The position numbers were made by a program, and so were the translations under genes. Below the pieces are notes generated by a model. It saw only the letters and a list, made by a program, of their open reading frames with translations, was not told where the DNA came from and searched no databases. A DNA stretch of 64,000 nucleotides from Pyrinomonadaceae bacterium (GTDB taxonomy: Bacteria > Acidobacteriota > Blastocatellia > Pyrinomonadales > Pyrinomonadaceae), in assembly GCA_030841085.1 (NCBI GenBank), contig JAVEDP010000030.1:1-64000 (forward strand), read 5' to 3'. This document shows positions 17,693 to 26,064 of the stretch, piece by piece; positions within the stretch are counted from its first letter, which is position 1, and every line of letters begins with the position of its first letter.

Positions 17693-18853
17693 ATGAACAA
17701 CCCCGGTGTAAACATTGCTGCATTAAGTGATTACTTTCTTAGCCGGCAGGACGAGATCGTCGCCTCAATAAAAGCGCTGGTGGAAATCGAATCTCCGTCA
17801 GGTGACGAAGGGGGCAGCAGGGCTGTTGTTTCACAGCTCACGAACACCGCGGAAACGATTGCCGGTATGCAACTCGAGGTTGTACCGGTTCACAAGTATG
17901 GTCAGCACCTGCGGCTTTCTGCTTTTTCGGATGCGGCAGAATCCGCACCCGTTCTTTTGTTAGGACACACCGATACCGTTCACCCGCGCGGTTCGATAGT
18001 CGAACGACCCTGGCGGATTGAAGGCAAGAAAGCTTACGGGCCAGGCGTGTTTGATATGAAAGCGAATTGCGTACTCGCGTTGGAAGTCATTCGTGCGCTT
18101 ACGCATCTCGGAATCCAACCCAGCCGATCGGTTGTTTTGCTCTTAACGTGCGACGAGGAAACCGGGAGCACCAGCGGACGCGCGCTGGTGGAAGCGGATG
18201 CAAGACAAGCGAGCAGCGTGCTGGTACTTGAGCCTTCCGGCAGCGGCGGTCGCGCCAAGACCGGGCGCAAGGGAACGGGAATTTACTCGCTCGAAGCCAT
18301 TGGTCGTGCCGCTCACGCGGGCTTGGAACCAGAGAAAGGCGCCAGTGCGGTGCTTGAATTAGCGCGACAGACGGAACGGCTGCATGCATTCAACGGCACG
18401 GCAGGCGGTGTCAGCGTAAATGTTGGCGTCTTTCGCGGTGGCACATTGTCGAATGTCGTGGCTGCCGAAGCGCGCGCGGAAATTGATGTGCGCTTCACAA
18501 CCGCAGCCGAATCAGAGTTGATTGAGAACGAAATATTCAAGCTGCGACCGTTCGACGATCGTGTGCAACTAAAGTTAACTGGTGGTATTAATCGGCCGCC
18601 GCTCGAGCGCACGGAAAAAGTTCTGAAACTTTATCAGCAAGCGAAAGCTATCGCGGGCCAGCTCGGTTTCGATCTCGGTGAAACGCAGGTTGGCGGCGCT
18701 TCGGATGGAAACTTTGCGGCTGCGGTTGGCGCTGCAGTGCTTGATGGACTTGGAGTTGCGGGCGACGGTGCACATGCAACCCACGAACACATAATTCTTG
18801 ACGACATACCGCGGCGTGGCGCGTTGATCGCTGCCCTGATCGCGTCGCTCTAA
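17693..18853 (+). CDS. M20-family metallopeptidase/amidohydrolase (carboxypeptidase G2/ArgE-like)
   Basis: 386-aa dinuclear zinc hydrolase. Metal-binding and catalytic residues are seen in LLGHTDTVHPRG (His, Asp), PGVFDMKANCVLAL (bridging Asp), TCDEETGS (catalytic Glu then Glu), LVLEPSG and the C-terminal HATHEHI. The dimerisation domain follows GRAAHAGLEPEKGASA. No signal peptide. It probably removes an acyl or peptide-linked group from amino acids; with the upstream racemase-like gene, an N-succinyl or N-acyl amino acid is a plausible substrate. Confidence 0.88.
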   Translation: MNNPGVNIAALSDYFLSRQDEIVASIKALVEIESPSGDEGGSRAVVSQLTNTAETIAGMQLEVVPVHKYGQHLRLSAFSDAAESAPVLLLGHTDTVHPRGSIVERPWRIEGKKAYGPGVFDMKANCVLALEVIRALTHLGIQPSRSVVLLLTCDEETGSTSGRALVEADARQASSVLVLEPSGSGGRAKTGRKGTGIYSLEAIGRAAHAGLEPEKGASAVLELARQTERLHAFNGTAGGVSVNVGVFRGGTLSNVVAAEARAEIDVRFTTAAESELIENEIFKLRPFDDRVQLKLTGGINRPPLERTEKVLKLYQQAKAIAGQLGFDLGETQVGGASDGNFAAAVGAAVLDGLGVAGDGAHATHEHIILDDIPRRGALIAALIASL

Positions 18854-18854
18854 T

Positions 18855-19013
18855 GTGGCAAAGACTTTAGTCTGTAGTGGCATAGACTTTAGTCTGTGTC
18901 ACCGTAGCAAACACAGACGAAAGTCCGTACCACATACTCGGAAAAGCGAAAGAGTCTGGCACCGTAACGCCACAGACTAAAGTCTATGCCACTAAGGCTA
19001 AAGTCTGTGCTAC
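18855..19013. repeat. CAGACTAAAGTCTG repeat cluster, about five units
   Basis: Two copies on one strand at 18855-18897, a degenerate copy at 18911-18931 and two in the opposite orientation at 18969-19012 fill the gap between the M20 gene and exonuclease III. The arms can form a large hairpin. Same family as at 5572-5690. Confidence 0.85.
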
Positions 19014-19019
19014 TTACTT

Positions 19020-19787
19020 ATGAAAATCGCAACCTGGAACGTTAACTCAATTCTTGCTCGACTGCCGCACCTGATTCGCTGGCTGCAGGCAGTCGAACCG
19101 GACGTGCTTTGTCTTCAGGAAACGAAGTGCACCGACGACAAGTTTCCCTTTGCTGAACTTTCAAACATCGGTTATTGCGCCAGCGTCTTTGGCCAACAGA
19201 GCTACAACGGCGTGGCGATCTTAACTCGCGAGGAATGCGCCGAAGTGCAACGCGGCAACTATGAAGATCAGGAAGGCGCGCACGCGCGTCTGCTGGCGGC
19301 AACGATTGCTGGCGTGAAGGTCGTTAACGTTTACATTCCCAACGGGCAGTCGGTTGGTTCCGAGAAATACGAATTCAAACTTGATTGGATGAAGCGCCTG
19401 CGCAGTTTTTTTGATCACAATTACCAGCCTGATAGTTCTGTCTTGCTTTGTGGCGACTTTAACGTGGCCCCCGAAGATCGCGACATACACAATCCAAAAC
19501 TTTGGCAGGAACGAATCATGTGCAGCACCGGCGAGCGCTCGGCCCTCGATGAAATAAAGCGTTGGGGCTTTACCGATTCATTCCGTCTTCATCATGAGGA
19601 GGGCGGGCAGTTTTCCTGGTGGGATTACCGTGCCGGTGCTTTTCGTCGCAATATGGGTTTACGCATCGATCACATGTGGGCTACGAAACCGCTAGTCGCG
19701 CGCAGCCGGAATACCTGGATCGATATCGAGCCGCGCACTTGGGAACGGCCATCCGATCATGCGCCGGTCGTTGCTGAGTTTGAATAA
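19020..19787 (+). CDS. xth: Exodeoxyribonuclease III
   Basis: AP endonuclease/3'-5' exonuclease of base-excision repair. It is 255 aa, usual length. Active-site segments: MKIATWNVNSILARL (Asn), CLQETKC (catalytic Glu), SYNGVAIL, NVYIPNGQSVGS, LCGDFNVAPEDRDIHN (Asp and Asn), LRIDHMWAT and the final Asp-His in PSDHAPVVAEFE. The start ATG 19020 follows directly on the repeat cluster, with no obvious ribosome-binding site. Confidence 0.95.
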   Translation: MKIATWNVNSILARLPHLIRWLQAVEPDVLCLQETKCTDDKFPFAELSNIGYCASVFGQQSYNGVAILTREECAEVQRGNYEDQEGAHARLLAATIAGVKVVNVYIPNGQSVGSEKYEFKLDWMKRLRSFFDHNYQPDSSVLLCGDFNVAPEDRDIHNPKLWQERIMCSTGERSALDEIKRWGFTDSFRLHHEEGGQFSWWDYRAGAFRRNMGLRIDHMWATKPLVARSRNTWIDIEPRTWERPSDHAPVVAEFE

Positions 19788-19863
19788 ATCCAACACAAAG
19801 AAACTCGGCGGCGTTTGCGTAAAGCCTGACGCCGCCGATGGTCCTGTGGCGGGCGGTGAAACG

Positions 19864-20160
19864 CTAGGGGACAACTGGCGCGGGTCTCGGATAGCCAGGT
19901 ATCATCGAAACCCCAAGAGCAAAGTTCAGTACAAGCGCAATAATGATCAAGAGAGTCCAGATCATCATGACGTTTTTAATCCCATAGCGGTCCGCATTCA
20001 TCCAGCCCCAGATGAAGGCGAACAGTCCGCAAATTATTCCAAGAATCCCCTTAAGCAGACCGTCATTTTGGAATAACTTGATTAGCACGACGATGTAACA
20101 GATGGCACAGCCCAGAAATACGAGCAGTGCAACTATTCCCATTAATCCTCCAGCCAACAT
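19864..20160 (-). CDS. Small membrane protein of unknown function
   Basis: 98 aa with two or three hydrophobic segments: about 5-30 (GIVALLVFLGCAICYIVVLI), 34-55 (LLKGILGIICGLFAFIWGWM) and 65-85 (MMIWTLLIIIALVLNFALGV). The C-terminus is Pro-rich. I do not recognise the family. It is followed in the same direction after a short gap by the PreA cluster, with a DUF2752 gene just upstream. No partner suggests a role. Confidence 0.7.
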   Translation of the reverse strand: MLAGGLMGIVALLVFLGCAICYIVVLIKLFQNDGLLKGILGIICGLFAFIWGWMNADRYGIKNVMMIWTLLIIIALVLNFALGVSMIPGYPRPAPVVP

Positions 20161-20199
20161 TCTATTGTCCTCCCGGTTTGTTAGTAGAACAGGTCAGGG

Positions 20200-20652
20200 T
20201 TAACCGCGAATTAGCTGCACGAAATCTGCTTGCAGAAACAGCAAGCGTGCCAGCCAGTAAAGAATCAGACCCCCAAGAATCAGAACAGTTAATCCGGTTT
20301 TGCGTTCTATCAGCTCAGCTCTGGCAATCGCAGGCTGGAGTATTGATCGAGGTAAGAGAACGGAAAGAATCAAAGCGCCAATCGCAAATAAAAAAATAGG
20401 AGCGAATGCGTGAAATCGAAATGAACCAGCCAAGTCGCCTTTTAACAACAGCACCGTGGCCCTGCTCAAACCACATCCGGGGCAGGGAACTCCAGTCAAA
20501 CGAAAAATCGGACATTCCCATGAAGGCAGATTGAGTGAGACGAGTGCGATATGAAGACCCGTCGCTCCCACCAGCGCAAATGTGAATTTGCGATCACGCA
20601 AAATCGGCGAGATTGGGGGGAATACATGCTGGGGCAACATAGCGCGCCGCAT
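20200..20652 (-). CDS. DUF2752 membrane protein
   Basis: 150 aa. The segment CPIFRLTGVPCPGCGLSRA (about residues 47-65) with its Cys/Gly-rich CPGCG is the hallmark of DUF2752, a small family of bacterial inner-membrane proteins of unknown function. Hydrophobic helices lie before and after. It is 39 nt upstream of the small membrane protein gene, so the two may be co-expressed. Confidence 0.8.
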   Translation of the reverse strand: MRRAMLPQHVFPPISPILRDRKFTFALVGATGLHIALVSLNLPSWECPIFRLTGVPCPGCGLSRATVLLLKGDLAGSFRFHAFAPIFLFAIGALILSVLLPRSILQPAIARAELIERKTGLTVLILGGLILYWLARLLFLQADFVQLIRG

Positions 20653-20721
20653 TCTATAGCAGGTGGGCGCTAATAACTAATTTTTATCGTGTCTTGAAAG
20701 GTTTTTGAACAGGCCAGCCGT

Positions 20722-21822
20722 TCAGTTCGACGTCAATTCAGTCGTCTTCTCGGTAATGTCCTTCTGGCCCCATTCATTATCGCGACTTGCTTCCCCGGCC
20801 TTGGTGCGTTTGGCTGCTTTCATTTTTTGCACCAGCTCCATGTGAGTTGAAAAATAACCGAGACTTTTGCCCACGACTTCCTGAACTGAATTGAAACCCT
20901 TATCAGTCATAAACTTTTCCAGACCTTCTTTCAATTCGTCGATCATCTTCACGCCGTGAAGCATGACGCCGGTGCAAAGCTGGACGGTCGAAGATCCCAA
21001 CAGCAAAAACTCCAAAGCGTCATGAGAATTCTCAATACCGCCGATACCGCTGATCGAGACGTCTTGCGGTAAACCCAATGCGAGTTGGCTAACCATACGC
21101 AAAGCGATGGGCCGAACCGCTTGTGATGAGTAACCGCCCGGAACCGTGTGGCCTTCGACAGTCGGCATGGGACGCAAGGTGTTCAAGTCTACGCCGATCA
21201 CCGAAAGAATCGTGTTGATGGCCGAGATGCCAACCGCGCCGCCGCGCACTGCAGCGAGCGAAGGCTCTTTGATGTTCGTAATGTTCGGCGTCATCTTGGC
21301 CCAGACGGGAATGTTGGAAACTTCGGTTACCCAACTGGTCACTTCTTCACAAAGATCCGGATGCTCGCCCATTTCCGATCCCATGCGACGCTCGGTCATG
21401 CCGTGCGGACACGAAAAGTTCAGCTCGAACGCGTCGACGCCGGTGTCCTGGACCATGCGCGTCAATTCCTGCCAGCGGGTCTTCTCGTACTCCTCCATGA
21501 TCGAAGCGATCAGAATGTGTTTTGGATAGTCCTTCTTGATTTGGCGAAACTCGTCCAGCCAGACATCAATGGGACGATCGGAAATTAGTTCAATATTTTC
21601 AAAGCCAATGACTTCGCCCGAGGTTCTTGAACGCAGCTTGCCATACCGAGGAACGACGTTTACTACCTTGGCTGATTCCAAACTAACAGTTTTGGCGACG
21701 GCGCCGCCCCAACCTGCCTCGTACGACTTGGCGATGACGCGCGCGTTTGTTCCCGGCGGGCCTGAGCCCAGCAGAAAAGGGTTGGGGAATGTTATGCCGT
21801 TTACGGTGATCGATAAGTCCAT
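20722..21822 (-). CDS. preA: PreA-like dihydropyrimidine dehydrogenase subunit (DHOD fold), lacking the ferredoxin domain
   Basis: FMN-binding TIM-barrel enzyme of the PreA/dihydroorotate dehydrogenase superfamily, expected to reduce uracil or thymine to the dihydropyrimidine. About 366 aa. Key segments: NPFLLGSGPPGTNARVI, GWGGAVAKTVSLE, FELNFSCPHGMTERRMGSEM (catalytic Cys), VWAKMTPNIT, VPGGYSSQAVRPIALRMV and SISGIGGIENSHDALEFLLL. E. coli PreA continues into a two-[4Fe-4S] ferredoxin domain; here the tail is charged and has no Cys clusters (only three Cys in all). No PreT gene is seen. ATG 21822 has AAGGAG upstream. It is grouped with the other pyrimidine-degradation genes. Confidence 0.88.
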   Translation of the reverse strand: MDLSITVNGITFPNPFLLGSGPPGTNARVIAKSYEAGWGGAVAKTVSLESAKVVNVVPRYGKLRSRTSGEVIGFENIELISDRPIDVWLDEFRQIKKDYPKHILIASIMEEYEKTRWQELTRMVQDTGVDAFELNFSCPHGMTERRMGSEMGEHPDLCEEVTSWVTEVSNIPVWAKMTPNITNIKEPSLAAVRGGAVGISAINTILSVIGVDLNTLRPMPTVEGHTVPGGYSSQAVRPIALRMVSQLALGLPQDVSISGIGGIENSHDALEFLLLGSSTVQLCTGVMLHGVKMIDELKEGLEKFMTDKGFNSVQEVVGKSLGYFSTHMELVQKMKAAKRTKAGEASRDNEWGQKDITEKTTELTSN

Positions 21823-21837
21823 CGGGCGCTCCTTAGA

Positions 21838-21946
21838 AGTCCAATGTCCAAAGTCCAAGGTCCAAAGTCTGTCTTTCGCCAGTAGATAGTCTTAATTCAC
21901 GTTTCAACATCCGCCACAAAGACTTTGGACTTTGGACATTGGACTT
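21838..21946. repeat. Inverted repeat of TCCAAAGTCC units
   Basis: AGTCCAATGTCCAAAGTCCA (from 21838) is complementary to GACTTTGGACTTTGGACATT and following bases (21921-21943). Each arm contains direct repeats of TCCAAAGT. It lies in the short gap between the beta-ureidopropionase and PreA genes. It is a low-complexity intergenic repeat. Confidence 0.75.
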
Positions 21947-21957
21947 TAGACCAAGTA

Positions 21958-22827
21958 TTAATCGGCGACCAGCGCGCCATACGTATCCGGCCGGCGATCG
22001 CGGAAGAACTGCCAGGTGTTTCGAACTTCGCGAATCTGGTCCAGATCGAGATCGGCGACTATCAATGCATCCTGGTCGCGCGGCGCTTCCGCAATAAACT
22101 GCCCGCGCGGATCGCAGAAGTAACTCTGCCCGTAAAACTCCCCAATGTCCCACGGCTGTTCATGGCCCACGCGATTGATTGCGCCGATGAAGTATCCATT
22201 TGCGACAGCATGTGCCGGTTGTTCTATGCGCCACAGGTATTCGGAAAGTCCGGCGACCGTGGCCGAGGGATTGAAAACTATCTCCGCGCCATTCAAGCCC
22301 AACGCGCGCGCGCCTTCTGGAAAATGCCGGTCGTAGCAAATGTAAACGCCGATGCGCGCAAACGCGGTATCAAACGCCGGATAACCAAGATTGCCTGGCT
22401 TGAAGTAAAACTTTTCCCAGAAGCCGGGATTGACGTGCGGGATGTGGTTCTTGCGGTACTTGCCGAGATACTTTCCATCAGCATCAATCACCGCCGCGGT
22501 GTTGTAGTAGACGCCCGTAATCTCTTCTTCATAAATCGGCACCACGATAACCATGCCGTGCGCTTTGGCGACTTCCTGCATCAAGCGGACAGTTGGTCCA
22601 TCGGGAATTCTTTCCACTGCTTCGTACCAGCGCGTCTGTTGTTCAGCGCAAAAGTAAGGCGTGGTGAAAACTTCCTGCATGCAAATTATTTGCACGCCTT
22701 GCTGCGCCGCCTGCTCGATAAAACCAAGGTGCTTTTCAATGTTCAGCCGCTTGATGTCTTCGATCGGCAGATCGGTGGGGCCGGCATTGGTGCATTGGAT
22801 GAGTCCGCATTTCACTGTTCGTGGCAT
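21958..22827 (-). CDS. Beta-ureidopropionase / N-carbamoyl-amino acid amidohydrolase (nitrilase superfamily)
   Basis: 289-aa carbon-nitrogen hydrolase. The catalytic triad Glu-Lys-Cys appears as CMQEVFTTPYF (about residue 48), YRKNHIPH (Lys) and GVYICYDRHFPEGAR (Cys). This fits hydrolysis of N-carbamoyl-beta-alanine to beta-alanine, CO2 and ammonia, the last step of reductive pyrimidine breakdown. ATG 22827 (MPRTVKCG) is preferred, with GAGG upstream, because longer starts add a Cys/Arg-rich run unlike the family. Neighbours are PreA, an NCS1 transporter and dihydropyrimidinase, which supports this over N-carbamoylputrescine amidase. Confidence 0.92.
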   Translation of the reverse strand: MPRTVKCGLIQCTNAGPTDLPIEDIKRLNIEKHLGFIEQAAQQGVQIICMQEVFTTPYFCAEQQTRWYEAVERIPDGPTVRLMQEVAKAHGMVIVVPIYEEEITGVYYNTAAVIDADGKYLGKYRKNHIPHVNPGFWEKFYFKPGNLGYPAFDTAFARIGVYICYDRHFPEGARALGLNGAEIVFNPSATVAGLSEYLWRIEQPAHAVANGYFIGAINRVGHEQPWDIGEFYGQSYFCDPRGQFIAEAPRDQDALIVADLDLDQIREVRNTWQFFRDRRPDTYGALVAD

Positions 22828-22901
22828 ATTCAAATCCTCGTTAGTTGATCTGTCCGATAACTTCAGTTTTATCGTTCCGACGCGTGAAAAACGCTTGCAC
22901 G

Positions 22902-24458
22902 CTACGCAGCTTTTGCCATGACGGCTTCGGCAGCCTGCGGCTCGTCTGGCGGTGCAATCTTCATCAATAACAAATGTGTAACGGCAGCCGCGGCAAATCC
23001 TATGAACCATGCATAATCATAAAGCGGCCGGAGCATTGGCACTATCAAACCAATCCAGGCAAGGGTGCAACCGATCAGAGTTGCCAGTACAGCGCGCCAG
23101 TTCCAACCATTGCTGTAAGTATAACTCCCTTTTGTCCGATACAGATCGCCGAGCTCGAGCCGCTTCCTTCTGACGAACCAGTAATCGGCGATCAGCACGC
23201 CGGCAATTGAACCAAGGCCGCCTGAATAACCTACCAGCCAGGCAAAGATGTATCCGGAAGGATCGGCGAGCAGCCGCCACGGCCGCATCGATATTCCTAC
23301 CAGGCCTGTTATCAAGCCGCCGGTGCGAAACGAGATCCATTTTGGGAACGCGTTGGCAAAATCGTTAGCCGGCGAAACAACGTTTGCAGCGATGTTGACC
23401 GCCAGCGTCGCAACCACAACCGTAAACATGGAAATCGCGATCACGACAACGTTGTGAAACTGGCCCACCAGCTTTATCGGGTCCCACAACTCGTCCGCCT
23501 TCATGTGCGGATAGATCACGACAGCCGCGGAAGTGATCACGACGCTCATGGCCGCAAACAGCGTCATCGTAGTTGGCAACGCCACCACTTGTCCGATTGC
23601 CTGTTCGCGCTGGCTGTGACCGAAACGCGTAAAGTCAGGCATGTTAAGTGACAGCGTGGCCCAGAATCCGATCATGCCGGTCAGTGAAATAATGAAGATG
23701 GGCCAAAATTGTCTGAAGCTATGAAAATTACTCGGCTGCGTCAGCAGGTAACCAAGCCCGTGCGCTTTCCAAATGGCCCAGCCCAAAAGCAAAGCCGTCA
23801 TGATTAGCACAAATGGCGCTGCCCAGTTTTCAACCTTGCGCAGCAGATCCATGCCGCGATAGATAATGTAAATATTCAAGCCCCAAAAGAGCATGAACGA
23901 CAACCATTCGGTACCCATATGTCCGCCAATTGGACCACCGAGTAAACCGTTCCAGCCCGGAATTATCGCGCCAAAAAACGTATTGAGTGCTTCGCCGCCG
24001 ATCCACGCCTGAATGCCAAACCAGCCACAGGCAACGATCGCACGCATCAACGCCGGCAGATTCGAGCCGTAAGTTCCGTACGCGGCGCGTGCGAAAACTG
24101 GAAAGGGAATTCCGTATTTTGTACCGGGATGAGAGTTGAGCAGGATGGGAATCAAAACGATGGTGTTGCCGAGCAGAATTGTAATCAGCGCTTGCCACCA
24201 ATTCATGCCGGCACTGATCAGTCCCGACGACAGCATGTAAGTGGGAATGCAATGCGCCATGCTGATCCAAAGCGCCGCGTAGTTGTAAGTGGTCCAATTA
24301 CGCCGCTCGATCGGAACAGGAGCCAGGTCCTCGTTGTAGAGCGGACTAACTCTGATTGCCTGCGCAGCTTCCGGACGCAGTTCGACGCGACCATCGGGAT
24401 GTCGGATTGTTTCGAGTGGATTACTCGCGGCCACTGGATTTACCTGCTGTTGCGGCAA
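22902..24458 (-). CDS. NCS1-family nucleobase/hydantoin/allantoin permease
   Basis: 518-aa inner-membrane symporter with about 12 helices. Family landmarks: LYNEDLAPVPIERRNWTTYN near the N-terminus, YGIPFPVFARAAYGTYGSNL, CGWFGIQAWIGGEALNTFF, LNMPDFTRFGHS, and NIAANVVSPANDFANAFPKW. NCS1 members import uracil, cytosine, allantoin or hydantoins with Na+ or H+. In this cluster uracil or a dihydropyrimidine is the likely cargo. A TTG at 24458 gives the start used here; its ribosome site is weak. Confidence 0.92.
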   Translation of the reverse strand: MPQQQVNPVAASNPLETIRHPDGRVELRPEAAQAIRVSPLYNEDLAPVPIERRNWTTYNYAALWISMAHCIPTYMLSSGLISAGMNWWQALITILLGNTIVLIPILLNSHPGTKYGIPFPVFARAAYGTYGSNLPALMRAIVACGWFGIQAWIGGEALNTFFGAIIPGWNGLLGGPIGGHMGTEWLSFMLFWGLNIYIIYRGMDLLRKVENWAAPFVLIMTALLLGWAIWKAHGLGYLLTQPSNFHSFRQFWPIFIISLTGMIGFWATLSLNMPDFTRFGHSQREQAIGQVVALPTTMTLFAAMSVVITSAAVVIYPHMKADELWDPIKLVGQFHNVVVIAISMFTVVVATLAVNIAANVVSPANDFANAFPKWISFRTGGLITGLVGISMRPWRLLADPSGYIFAWLVGYSGGLGSIAGVLIADYWFVRRKRLELGDLYRTKGSYTYSNGWNWRAVLATLIGCTLAWIGLIVPMLRPLYDYAWFIGFAAAAVTHLLLMKIAPPDEPQAAEAVMAKAA

Positions 24459-24467
24459 CCGGCCGGC

Positions 24468-25208
24468 TTATTGCAATCTGAAACTGACGGTTACTTGTGC
24501 GGTAACCGAAATCAGGCCTGGCGCGATCGCGCTGTCGGATTCGCTGGACGAAAGTTCGCCGCTAATGACTGAAGTACTATTCTGCATGGCGTTGCTTGTA
24601 GAGTAACGCCCGACGACGCCCTCCGTAATTGAGAATGCGGGACCGATTGTTTGTCCAATCTCGCGCGCCAGCAGGCTTGCTTTCTCCTGCGCAGCCTTGA
24701 TCGCCATCGCTCGCGCCTGATCTCGGTGCTTGCGAATCTGGGAATCACGAAACTCAACGTCCTTGACCTTGGTGACTCCGGCTCTCAAGACGTCAGACAA
24801 CAGCGGATCAAACCGGGAAATATCCTTCAGTCTAATCGCGATTGTCTTTGACACAGCATATCCGACAAGTACCCGCTTCATGCCGCGAGGGACTTCCCCA
24901 TACTCAAAGTCATCCGTGTTGTACTTTGGCTGGACGCTTATGTAACTCGTCTGAACATCATCGGCGTTGACCTTATTGTCCTTCGCCAGCGCAAAGACCG
25001 CTTTCACACTCTCGTCAGTTTTCTTCTTGGCTGCGAGAACGTCCTTGTCAATCGACTCAACTCCGAGAGTGAAAACAACTTCGTCCGGAGGCACTCTCAT
25101 TTCAGCCTGTCCGGAGACCGTGATTAGTGGACGGTCAACCGTATTTTGCGCGAGAGCGGAGCTTGCGAACAGCGCAATTGCGAAAACTAGCAGAATGTTT
25201 TTAGTCAT
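24468..25208 (-). CDS. SIMPL (DUF541) domain periplasmic protein
   Basis: About 246 aa with an N-terminal signal peptide (MTKNILLVFAIALFASSALA-Q). The mature part begins with ITVSGQAEMRVPPDEVVFTLG, the standard opening of SIMPL/DUF541 proteins, followed by a helix-rich middle (KKKTDESVKAVFALAKDNKV), VQPKYN, AVSKTIAIRLKDISRFDPLL and the C-terminal half of the domain. Function of the family is poorly known; some members are linked to oxidative stress or outer-membrane integrity. ATG 25208 sits at the signal peptide. It lies 9 nt upstream of the NCS1 gene but has no obvious link to pyrimidines. Confidence 0.9.
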   Translation of the reverse strand: MTKNILLVFAIALFASSALAQNTVDRPLITVSGQAEMRVPPDEVVFTLGVESIDKDVLAAKKKTDESVKAVFALAKDNKVNADDVQTSYISVQPKYNTDDFEYGEVPRGMKRVLVGYAVSKTIAIRLKDISRFDPLLSDVLRAGVTKVKDVEFRDSQIRKHRDQARAMAIKAAQEKASLLAREIGQTIGPAFSITEGVVGRYSTSNAMQNSTSVISGELSSSESDSAIAPGLISVTAQVTVSFRLQ

Positions 25209-25333
25209 TCGTTTGTGATTGGCATCACTCCAACGGCTGGTCGTCAATTCTCCGCGGAGTGCTCTGAAGGGTTTAGACAGGGCGACATAGTAAGACAATC
25301 GCGGGGAGGACGACAAGCTGTTCGAGAACAGGT

Positions 25334-25810
25334 TCACTTTTGGCGCTCTTCATAGACTTCGCGAAATGCCTCGAGCAGGGGTAATTCGATCCTATCTCGG
25401 GGACGGTCAGCCGAGCGCTTGCTGGCAATAATGTCGCGAATATTCAAGACCGGAAAGCCGCTGCTTGTGTCCATGCGACTCTTGGCTTGGTCGTAGCTCT
25501 CAACTCCGTCAGGAGCAAACACCAGATCGATATCAAACGGACCTGATTTTATTTGAACAAAAACTTTTCCCCTTACAATCTCCTGCTTCAGACCATTATC
25601 CAACACGAAACCGAGGTCGAGGAGAGCGTTCACAATTCGCTCACCATTTTCCTTATCCTTGCGGGGATACACATCAACGTCCTGGGTGGTGCCAGGGTAA
25701 CCCAGCAGAATCGCGCCACTCTTACCAATGAACATGTAGTCTACGCGGTGCATCGCAAACGCCGCGGCCACCTCCTGCGCTTGCACGGGACTGAACTGAT
25801 CACGTGGCAT
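25334..25810 (-). CDS. Nucleotidyltransferase-fold protein (MNT/AbiEii-like)
   Basis: About 158 aa. The sequence GKSGAILLGYPGTTQDVDVY (about residues 29-48) matches the G-[GS]-x9-13-D-x-D signature of minimal nucleotidyltransferases, and FDIDLVF (about 99-105) supplies the later acidic strand. A C-terminal segment reads VLNIRDIIASKRSADRPRDR. Such domains occur in MNT-type and AbiE-type toxin-antitoxin systems, but also in housekeeping enzymes. It overlaps the preceding 79-aa gene by 11 bases, so the two are coupled. The partner is not a recognisable HEPN protein. Confidence 0.75.
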   Translation of the reverse strand: MPRDQFSPVQAQEVAAAFAMHRVDYMFIGKSGAILLGYPGTTQDVDVYPRKDKENGERIVNALLDLGFVLDNGLKQEIVRGKVFVQIKSGPFDIDLVFAPDGVESYDQAKSRMDTSSGFPVLNIRDIIASKRSADRPRDRIELPLLEAFREVYEERQK

Positions 25811-26039
25811 CGAGGATCTCTTTTTGTGGTAAGTCGGGCTCGCCGTAACCGAGATACTTCGGTAGATTGTCGCGGCACCACTTTCGGTAAGCGGCAGTCG
25901 AGTCGAACGACCGCCAGGGTGCGTCGTCAAGAACGGGTTTGTAAACATAGCAGAAGCCGTAGCGCATTCGTTCTTCGACAGTGCGTTGCAGATTGCGCTC
26001 GCACTGTCGCCGGAAATCCTTTAGCTCGTCCTGCTCCAT
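25800..26039 (-). CDS. Small hypothetical protein coupled to the nucleotidyltransferase-like gene
   Basis: 79 aa, charged at the N-terminus (MEQDELKDFRRQCERNLQR), then an aromatic central region (RYGFCYVYKPVLDDAPWRSF) and a conserved-looking SFDSTAAYRKWCRDNLPKYL. I do not recognise the family. The stop overlaps the nucleotidyltransferase start, the usual arrangement of two-gene operons including antitoxin-toxin pairs. Which, if either, is the antitoxin cannot be told from sequence. Confidence 0.65.
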   Translation of the reverse strand: MEQDELKDFRRQCERNLQRTVEERMRYGFCYVYKPVLDDAPWRSFDSTAAYRKWCRDNLPKYLGYGEPDLPQKEILDAT

Positions 26040-26064
26040 AAGCCGTTCCTCACGAGATTGTATT

